From contig JAHKKJ010000013.1 in NCBI GenBank assembly GCA_020027655.1, positions 1-17,799 of the forward strand: DNA of 17,799 nt, in the 5' to 3' direction. This document shows, piece by piece, positions 12,520 through 17,799 of the stretch (position 1 is its first letter; each line of letters starts with the position of its first letter). Position numbers and translations under genes: made by a program. The notes below the pieces were generated by a model. The model did not search any database. It was not told the origin of the DNA and worked only from the letters and a program-made list of their open reading frames with translations. This stretch comes from Deltaproteobacteria bacterium (GTDB taxonomy: Bacteria > Desulfobacterota > Binatia > UBA9968).

Positions 12520-13827
12520 ATGACAAGGAAATCTAAGTTATTCTTTGGGATTTTTGTGACATTGTTGATGCCTTCCGCAGTCTCGACGAAGGCATTCGCC
12601 GGGGGATACATGATCCCCCATCAGACTGCGCGAGGCCTTGGACTTTCCAATGCGATGACTGCTGGGGTTAACGACGCATCGGCAGTTTACTATAACCCGG
12701 CGGCTCTTAGCGAGGTTCAAGGGGACAATCTCTTAATGAGCGGAAGTTACGTTAATTTGCAGAACAGCGTAGAGAATAGCGGAAGAAAATCCACAAACAA
12801 ACATGATGACAACTTGCTGGCGAGTTTTTTTGCTAATTATCGCATCCCCAATTCCGATTTCACACTCGGGATAGGTACTTACGCACCCTTCGGGCTGGCC
12901 ACAGAATACGACAAGGATGCTTTCACTCGTTTTGCCGCAATCAATACGGAGCTGAAAACGATCTATATCACGCCCGCTTTGTCTTGGAATCCCACACAAT
13001 ACTTCTCGTTCGGCGCCGGGCTGAGTTTTGTTCACTCTTCGGGAGTTTTTTCTAGAGCACTGTGCCTTGATCCCATCTCAGGTTGCACCCAGCCTTTAGG
13101 CCTCGAAGGAACCGTCCGAGTAACGGATACCGCCGATGCGTTCGCTTACAACCTTGGCTTCCTCGTCAAACCTACGGACAATCTCAAGTTTGGGTTTAGC
13201 TACAGATCACGAGTTGACCTGCGATTCGATAACGCCGACGCGAAGTTTGGTGGCCCGTTCTCGACACCGACGGTGAAGGCCGCTGTGAGCCCTTTGCCTC
13301 TTCCTCCCGTCATTAACGCTGGGCTTTTTTGGCAAATCATGCCCAGTTGGGGAGCGGAGCTCGTATATGAATATACTCGGTGGAGCGAATTCAAAAATTT
13401 CACCGCGACATTTTCACCAACTCCTATCTTCCTTCCGCTCGGTGCCCCGATTCCTGGATTCCAGCTACCCGAAGATTGGAAGAACACGAGCACGCTCAGA
13501 CTCGGCAGCTATTACGCGCTCAATAACAATTGGGAGATACGAGGTGGACTGGCTGTCGAACAAACGCCGATTCCTAATAAGACGTTGAACCCAGCTATAC
13601 CAGACGCCGACAAACTTACTTTAAACGCCGGCGTCGGCTACAAGTGGGAGAAATTTTCTGTCGATTTGGGTTATATGGCCGTCTTCTATAAAACAAGAAG
13701 AGTAACAAACGACGAATTGGAAGGCCTGCCTGCTACGGCTCCGCTTTTCTATGCCGGCGCGCCGGGTAAAGACAAATATCAGACATTCGTAAACTTTGTC
13801 ACATTTTCCATTGGGTACCGTTTCTAG
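12520..13827 (+). CDS. FadL/TodX (OMPP1) family outer-membrane transport protein
   Basis: A 435-residue outer-membrane beta-barrel. Residues 1-27 are a signal peptide ending KAFA before GGYMIPHQ. The mature N terminus carries the FadL hatch-region signature: QTARGLGLSNAMTAGVNDASAVYYNPAALSEV at about 35-66, with the conserved NPA. The rest alternates aromatic strands (TLGIGTYAPFGLATEY, FKFGFSYRSRV-like repeats) and ends in a terminal strand with phenylalanine last (FSIGYRF), as expected for Bam-dependent insertion. The family carries hydrophobic molecules such as long-chain fatty acids or aromatics across the outer membrane. AAAGGAAG lies about 7 bases before the ATG. It is divergent from the eight-gene cluster with an overlapping promoter, and convergent with glnS with only 26 bp between stops. 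The substrate, and whether it serves the cluster, are unknown. Confidence 0.92.
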   Translation: MTRKSKLFFGIFVTLLMPSAVSTKAFAGGYMIPHQTARGLGLSNAMTAGVNDASAVYYNPAALSEVQGDNLLMSGSYVNLQNSVENSGRKSTNKHDDNLLASFFANYRIPNSDFTLGIGTYAPFGLATEYDKDAFTRFAAINTELKTIYITPALSWNPTQYFSFGAGLSFVHSSGVFSRALCLDPISGCTQPLGLEGTVRVTDTADAFAYNLGFLVKPTDNLKFGFSYRSRVDLRFDNADAKFGGPFSTPTVKAAVSPLPLPPVINAGLFWQIMPSWGAELVYEYTRWSEFKNFTATFSPTPIFLPLGAPIPGFQLPEDWKNTSTLRLGSYYALNNNWEIRGGLAVEQTPIPNKTLNPAIPDADKLTLNAGVGYKWEKFSVDLGYMAVFYKTRRVTNDELEGLPATAPLFYAGAPGKDKYQTFVNFVTFSIGYRF

Positions 13828-13853
13828 GATTAAAAATCAAACCATCCATCCGC

Positions 13854-15590
13854 TTATCTTCTTCTTCCGCTTCTCTCTACCTTCGCCCAGGTATCCCTTA
13901 GTGTCACCGCTCGGTTGAAGACCATGTATCCAGGCGAAGAATCGACGCTGTCTACGCAAAAATAGCCAAGTCTTTCGAACTGATAGCGCTCGCCCGCCTT
14001 TGCGTTGGTTAAAAACGGCTCGACGCGGCAGTCGGTCAACCTTTCCAGTGAGTGTGAATTGAGATTAGCCGTCCAATCAAGTCCCTGCGGCGCGTCATCC
14101 GGATCTTCCTTGATGAAAAGCTGGTCGTACAGTCGAACTTCAGCGGAGACAGCATGGGCCGCTGACAACCAATGAATCGTCGCTTTCACCTTGCGGCTGC
14201 TTTGAGATGATCCGCTCTTCGTTTCCGGGTCATAGGTACAGTGAATTTCTTTTATTTCTCCTGTCTGAGAGTCCTTAACCACCCCGGTACATTTGACGAT
14301 ATAAGCGTAGCGAAGGCGCACTTCGTGACCCGGTGACAACCGAAAGAACCCCTTGGGCGGTTCTTCGCGAAAATCGTCCTGCTCAATATAGATCTCTCGA
14401 GAAAAGGAAACTTTCCGCGTCCCCATGCTTGGATCTTCGGGATTGTTAACTGCGTCAAGCTCCTCTATTTGACCCTCGGGATAATTGTCGATCACAACCT
14501 TGAGCGGTCGCAAGACGGCCATGACGCGAGGCGCACGTTTATTCAGATCTTCCCGCAGACAGTGCTCCAGCATGGCGATATCCACGGTGCTGTTCCGCTT
14601 CGCCACACCGATGCGTTCGCAAAAGGTTCGAATCGCTTCCGGGGTATAGCCGCGACGGCGGAAGCCCGCCAAGGTGGGCATTCTCGGGTCGTCCCATCCG
14701 CCCACATGACCTTGTTGCACCAATTGCAAGAGCTTTCGTTTGCTCAGGGCTGTAAAAGTGAGATTGAGGCGGGCGAACTCGATTTGCTGGGGGTGATGGA
14801 TATTCAACTGTTCGAGAAACCAGTCGTACAACGGCCGGTGATCTTCAAACTCTAACGTGCAAATCGAATGGGTGATCCCTTCTATTGAATCCGACTGACC
14901 GTGAGCGAAGTCATAAGTCGGATAAACGCACCACTCATCGCCTGTGCGGTGATGCGTCGCGTGAAGGATCCGGTACATCACCGGATCTCGCATGTTGAGG
15001 TTCGGCGATGCCATGTCGATTTTCGCTCTAAGAGTTCGGGCGCCATCGGGAAATTCTCCGACCTTCATACGTTCGAACAAGTCGAGATTCTCCTCAACTG
15101 ACCGTTCTCGGTAGGGACTATTCTTACCGGGCTCAGTTAAAGTCCCGCGGTATTCGCGGATCTGGTCTGCATTCAAATCACAAACGTACGCCTTGCCTGC
15201 TTTGATCAGTTGGATCGCAAACTGGTAGAGCTGCGCGAAGTAGTCCGAAGCGAAGTACTCTCGATCACCCCAATCGAACCCCAACCAACGCACGTCTTCT
15301 TTGATCGATTCGACATATTCAACGTCCTCTTTGCTCGGATTGGTATCGTCGAATCGTAGATTGCACAGACCACCAAACTCACCCGCCAGACCAAAATTCA
15401 AACAGATCGACTTGGCGTGGCCAATATGGAGATAGCCGTTGGGCTCTGGCGGAAACCGCGTGTGAACCCGGCTGGCGTTCTTGTTTTGCTGGAGGTCTTC
15501 GATAACTATATTTCGAATAAAATGAGACGGGGTTCCCTCTGTCGGTGTCGCCACTGACCTTTCACTGATTCTATTTAAAGTCTCGTCCAC
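13854..15590 (-). CDS. glnS: Glutaminyl-tRNA synthetase
   Basis: A 578-residue class I synthetase that charges tRNA-Gln with glutamine. The HIGH motif is at 55-58 within FPPEPNGYLHIGHAKS, and the KMSKS-equivalent TALSKRKL lies near 280-287, followed by the GlnRS-typical GGWDDPRMPTLAGFRRRGY. The C-terminal anticodon-binding beta-barrels are present to the final FNRAVTLRDTWAKV, and the length is slightly above E. coli GlnRS. The ORF extends to a TTG at 15605, but GGGGA lies six bases before the GTG at 15590, so I use that start. The 32-residue lead before the catalytic fold is longer than in E. coli. The gene is divergent from gltX, and its cognate tRNA gene lies just beyond gltX. Presence of GlnRS implies direct glutaminylation, without a need for the GatCAB route. 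Confidence 0.96.
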   Translation of the reverse strand: MDETLNRISERSVATPTEGTPSHFIRNIVIEDLQQNKNASRVHTRFPPEPNGYLHIGHAKSICLNFGLAGEFGGLCNLRFDDTNPSKEDVEYVESIKEDVRWLGFDWGDREYFASDYFAQLYQFAIQLIKAGKAYVCDLNADQIREYRGTLTEPGKNSPYRERSVEENLDLFERMKVGEFPDGARTLRAKIDMASPNLNMRDPVMYRILHATHHRTGDEWCVYPTYDFAHGQSDSIEGITHSICTLEFEDHRPLYDWFLEQLNIHHPQQIEFARLNLTFTALSKRKLLQLVQQGHVGGWDDPRMPTLAGFRRRGYTPEAIRTFCERIGVAKRNSTVDIAMLEHCLREDLNKRAPRVMAVLRPLKVVIDNYPEGQIEELDAVNNPEDPSMGTRKVSFSREIYIEQDDFREEPPKGFFRLSPGHEVRLRYAYIVKCTGVVKDSQTGEIKEIHCTYDPETKSGSSQSSRKVKATIHWLSAAHAVSAEVRLYDQLFIKEDPDDAPQGLDWTANLNSHSLERLTDCRVEPFLTNAKAGERYQFERLGYFCVDSVDSSPGYMVFNRAVTLRDTWAKVERSGRRR

Positions 15591-15679
15591 AGTTATTCCC
15601 CGCAATAGTTAGAGGTTAACAGGTGTAACACCATTTGTCATTATGGCGCCGGCGCATGAAATATTCGAAGCTCGTGTCG

Positions 15680-15708
15680 TTGACCACACTCTGACTCCTT
15701 GTTACTTT
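15680..15708 (+). promoter_or_regulatory. Candidate gltX promoter abutting the start codon
   Basis: TTGACC (15680-15685) and TACTTT (15703-15708) are 17 bases apart. Only six bases separate the -10 box from the ATG at 15715, so the transcript would be leaderless or nearly so. No Shine-Dalgarno sequence precedes that ATG. The -10 box matches consensus at only three of six positions. Confidence 0.35.
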
Positions 15709-15714
15709 GCACAA

Positions 15715-17130
15715 ATGGCGCAAGTCCGCACTCGTTTCGCTCCTAGTCCAACCGGCTATTTGCATATAGGGGGTGCACGAACCGCCCTGTTCAACTACCT
15801 TTTTGCGCGTCACAACGGCGGCAGGTTCATTCTCCGAATCGAAGACACCGACCGTGAACGATCAACACCCGAGGCGATCAAGGCTATCTTGGACGCGATG
15901 AGTTGGCTCGGTCTCGATTGGGATGAAGGGCCATTTTACCAGACGGAGCGCTATTCGCTCTACCAGGAAAAGATCCGGCAGCTTATGGCCGAAGGTAAAG
16001 CGTATCCTTGTATTTGTACATCCCTGGAGCTGGACGCCAAGCGCCAGCAGGCTCAAAAAGAAAAACGAAAGCCCATGTATGATGGCACCTGTCGACCGCC
16101 GGAAGGTGTGATCCCGTTCTTGCCAAAAGACAAGCCATTCACCGTTCGATTTCGCTCTCCCCATGATGGCTCGACGATTGTAGAGGACGCGGTCAAAGGT
16201 CAGGTTGTCTTCGACAACCGGGAGCTGGACGATCTGATCATCGCCCGGTCTGATAGCACCCCTACCTACAACTTTTGTGTAGTGGTGGACGACATTGAAA
16301 TGAACATCACGCACATCATTCGAGGGGATGATCATCTCGCCAATACGCCTAGGCAGATCGTCCTTTATCAGGCCCTGAAACACACCCCACCGCAGTTTGT
16401 ACACGTGCCGTTGATTCTCGGAACGGACAAAGCTCGCCTTAGCAAGCGACACGGCGCCACCTCCGTTATGGCTTACCGCGACATGGGCTACTTTCCCGAA
16501 GCCGTGTTGAATTACCTGGTCCGACTCGGCTGGTCCCATGGCGACCAGGAAATTTTCTCCCGTGACGAACTGATCGAAAGGTTCTCCCTGGATTCCGTGG
16601 GAAAATCAGCCGGTGTATTCAATCCTGAGAAATTCCTCTGGGTCAACTCTCATTATTTGAAGGAACGTCCGTTAAGCCAACTGGCAGAGGACGTGATCCC
16701 TTACATTGTGGCCAAAGGCTATCCCGTCCCTCAAGACAAATTGTGGCTCGAAAAGATGGTTAAAACATTACGGGAACGTTCCAAGACCCTGGTGGAACTC
16801 GTCGACTCGGCGGGCTTCTACCTCACGGACGATATTTCTATCGATGAAAAAGCAGCAACGAAATTGCTTACGCCAGAGGTCCGGGCACCGATCACGAAAC
16901 TAATCGAAAAACTAACAGCCCTGGATGACTTTACCGAGGCCAATATTGAACAAGTATTTTCCACGGTACTAGAAGACCTGGGTTTATCCATGGGCCAGCT
17001 CGCTCAACCCGTCCGGGTAGCACTGACCGGTTCGACCGTCAGTCCCGGCATCCATGAGGTCATTGCCGTGCTCGGCAAGGAGCGCACGGTGCGACGTCTA
17101 CGATCAGCGCTCAAACGACTTCAATCCTAG
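15715..17130 (+). CDS. gltX: Glutamyl-tRNA synthetase
   Basis: A 471-residue class I synthetase that attaches glutamate to tRNA-Glu. The signature VRTRFAPSPTGYLHIGGART opens the protein with the HIGH-equivalent at 17-20, and the KMSKS-equivalent is LSKRHG at 242-247. A partial zinc-knuckle pattern, CIC at 99-101 and C126, is visible in the insertion, without the usual final histidine. The all-helical anticodon-binding part fills the C terminus. The ORF extends upstream to an ATG at 15643, but the extra 24 residues are not family-like and overlap the candidate promoter; MAQVRTRFAPSPTG is the canonical start. It is divergent from glnS and is followed after 64 bp by tRNA-Gln and tRNA-Glu genes, so enzyme and substrate genes are grouped. 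With GlnRS present, a discriminating GluRS is expected. Confidence 0.96.
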   Translation: MAQVRTRFAPSPTGYLHIGGARTALFNYLFARHNGGRFILRIEDTDRERSTPEAIKAILDAMSWLGLDWDEGPFYQTERYSLYQEKIRQLMAEGKAYPCICTSLELDAKRQQAQKEKRKPMYDGTCRPPEGVIPFLPKDKPFTVRFRSPHDGSTIVEDAVKGQVVFDNRELDDLIIARSDSTPTYNFCVVVDDIEMNITHIIRGDDHLANTPRQIVLYQALKHTPPQFVHVPLILGTDKARLSKRHGATSVMAYRDMGYFPEAVLNYLVRLGWSHGDQEIFSRDELIERFSLDSVGKSAGVFNPEKFLWVNSHYLKERPLSQLAEDVIPYIVAKGYPVPQDKLWLEKMVKTLRERSKTLVELVDSAGFYLTDDISIDEKAATKLLTPEVRAPITKLIEKLTALDDFTEANIEQVFSTVLEDLGLSMGQLAQPVRVALTGSTVSPGIHEVIAVLGKERTVRRLRSALKRLQS

Positions 17131-17148
17131 TCCTGCCGTTCCTCCAAC

Positions 17149-17177
17149 TTGACTCTCCCCGGCATTTCTTTTAGTTT
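17149..17177 (+). promoter_or_regulatory. Candidate promoter of the tRNA-Gln / tRNA-Glu pair
   Basis: TTGACT (17149-17154) and TAGTTT (17172-17177) are 17 bases apart, and a TTTAAT box at 17175-17180 is an alternative -10. Transcription would start 7-15 bases before the tRNA-Gln gene, in the gap after gltX. Confidence 0.4.
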
Positions 17178-17194
17178 AATTTCGCTGTCAAATT

Positions 17195-17270
17195 TGAGGA
17201 GTCGGCTAATTGGTAAGCCACCTGACTCTGGATCAGGCGATTGTAGGTTCGAGTCCTACCTCCTCAGCCA
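17195..17270 (+). tRNA. tRNA-Gln (anticodon CTG)
   Basis: A complete 76-base cloverleaf. The acceptor stem TGAGGAG / CTCCTCA is fully paired, the D arm is GGC-TAATTGGTAA-GCC, the anticodon stem CCTGA / TCAGG encloses loop CTCTGGA with anticodon CTG, and the T arm GTAGG-TTCGAGT-CCTAC is perfect. CCA is encoded. The U1-A72 pair, G2-C71 and G73 are features of glutamine tRNAs. The next tRNA begins after a single base. Confidence 0.95.
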
Positions 17271-17271
17271 A

Positions 17272-17343
17272 GGTCCCATCGTCTAGTGGTTAGGACACCG
17301 GCCTCTCACGTCGGTAACACGGGTTCGAATCCCGTTGGGACCA
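17272..17343 (+). tRNA. tRNA-Glu (anticodon CTC)
   Basis: A 72-base cloverleaf without encoded CCA. The acceptor stem GGTCCCA / TGGGACC and the T arm ACGGG-TTCGAAT-CCCGT are fully paired. The anticodon stem CCGGC / GTCGG (one mispair or wobble next to the loop) holds loop CTCTCAC with anticodon CTC, and the D arm GTC-TAGTGGTTAG-GAC is typical of glutamate tRNAs. The 3' half faces the recombinase gene 55 bp away, so it is a likely integration target. Confidence 0.95.
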
Positions 17344-17372
17344 GTACACTTAGCCACTTTCAAAACCTCGAC

Positions 17373-17389
17373 TGTGCCGGTTTTGTGCC
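17373..17389. repeat. Short direct repeat between tRNA-Glu and the recombinase
   Basis: TGTGCC occurs twice, at 17373-17378 and 17384-17389, offset by 11 bases, about one helical turn. It lies between the tRNA 3' end and the recombinase stop codon, where arm-type recombinase sites or excision-factor sites are often found. Six-base units are short, so chance is possible. Confidence 0.3.
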
Positions 17390-17398
17390 ACCGCCTGA

Positions 17399-17799
17399 TC
17401 ACTTTCCCATCCTCTCGATAACCTTTTTCATTTGCTCTTCGTCGGCGTGCAGGTAGCGCTGCGTCGTCTTCAAGTCCGAATGGCCCATCAACCGCTGCAG
17501 GTCCTTGATATTGCCGCCTGCTTCGAGATAACGCGTGGCAAAGGTATGCCGAAGGCTATGGAGCCCACACCCGGCCAATCCAGCCGCTTTAAGCGCGCGC
17601 ACCATGGCCAGGTCTAGGCCGCGGCCGTACTTGCGGCCGTCCTGGCGTGAGAAGACGTAGCGTCCAAGGATCACCCGCTTCAACTTATGCTCCCGGAGCG
17701 CCGCCAGCGCCGCCTTGTTCAGCGGTATAGCCCTTTCTTCGTAGTCCTTAGGAGTCCAATCAGCCTTTGCCGTCACGCGCAGAATGGATTTTTCGAAGT
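17399..17799 (-). CDS. Tyrosine recombinase (phage-type integrase), C-terminal part
   Basis: The visible 132 residues are the C-terminal part of the catalytic domain; the N terminus and first catalytic arginine lie beyond the right edge, and the reading frame stays open to the last base. Seen are the KAD...ERAIPLN strand region, then HSLRH (catalytic His and Arg), LMGHSDLKTTQRYLH with the second histidine, and the nucleophile Tyr in QRYLH. All visible catalytic residues are intact. The stop codon lies 55 bp from the tRNA-Glu 3' end with the gene pointing toward the tRNA, a common layout for genomic islands and prophages. The element would extend to the right, out of the window. Confidence 0.92.
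   Translation of the reverse strand, partial: FEKSILRVTAKADWTPKDYEERAIPLNKAALAALREHKLKRVILGRYVFSRQDGRKYGRGLDLAMVRALKAAGLAGCGLHSLRHTFATRYLEAGGNIKDLQRLMGHSDLKTTQRYLHADEEQMKKVIERMGK

Noticed and set aside
15591..15605. TTG start for glnS
   Set aside because: The codons between TTG and the GTG at 15590 contain the GGGGA ribosome site for that GTG.
15643..15714. Upstream ATG for gltX
   Set aside because: The 24 extra residues do not resemble GluRS, whose conserved N terminus begins at the ATG at 15715; the segment also holds a candidate promoter.
15862..16539. Long open frame (225 codons) on the minus strand inside gltX
   Set aside because: It is antisense to clearly conserved GluRS motifs and its translation shows no recognisable domain; a shadow frame.
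1..17799. CRISPR arrays, rRNA genes or insertion-sequence ends
   Set aside because: No regularly spaced repeats, rRNA signatures or transposase-like frames with terminal inverted repeats were seen on either strand.

Overview
The window looks like chromosome from an uncultured Gram-negative bacterium. It encodes a FadL-type outer-membrane porin, a sigma-54 activator and a bacterial GlnRS. The mix (stand-alone PyrR, GlnRS beside GluRS, many receiver/kinase proteins, PhnD-like binding protein) recalls deep lineages near Desulfobacterota, NC10/Methylomirabilota, Rokubacteria or Binatota, but the sequence alone does not fix the taxon.

Left part (1-3008): a nucleobase/amide block. A partial amidohydrolase and pyrE run leftward. 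An M20-type hydantoinase/carbamoylase and pyrR run rightward from a shared 123-bp divergent region that holds a perfect inverted repeat. The last two genes overlap by 14 bp. The block suggests pyrimidine salvage or breakdown rather than a classical pyr operon.

Centre (3142-12427): eight closely spaced leftward genes form one apparent transcription unit. In transcription order they are a small excisionase-type HTH protein, a VTC-domain (polyphosphate-polymerase-like) protein, an MFS transporter, a secreted PhnD-like binding protein, a membrane sensor kinase, a protein fusing a worn receiver, a dead-looking sigma-54-type AAA+ domain and a degenerate kinase core, an intact NtrC-type activator, and a soluble receiver-kinase. 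A -24/-12 sigma-54 promoter sits directly before the last gene, with a candidate activator dyad about 107 bp upstream, so the cluster seems to contain one of its own targets. The binding protein has no ABC permease or ATPase in the window, which favours a sensing role. My working hypothesis is an oxyanion or phosphorus-compound sensing phosphorelay coupled to a VTC enzyme and a transporter; this is the strongest candidate for an undescribed system here. A FadL-type porin is transcribed divergently, from a promoter that appears to share its -10 box with the operon promoter.

Right part (13854-17799): a translation cluster followed by a mobile-element edge. glnS (leftward) and gltX (rightward) are divergent, and tRNA-Gln(CTG) and tRNA-Glu(CTC) follow gltX with one base between them. 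A tyrosine recombinase, cut by the window edge, lies 55 bp beyond the tRNA-Glu gene, the usual layout of an element integrated into a tRNA 3' end.

No gene-free stretch exceeds 300 bp. No CRISPR array, rRNA or insertion-sequence ends were seen.
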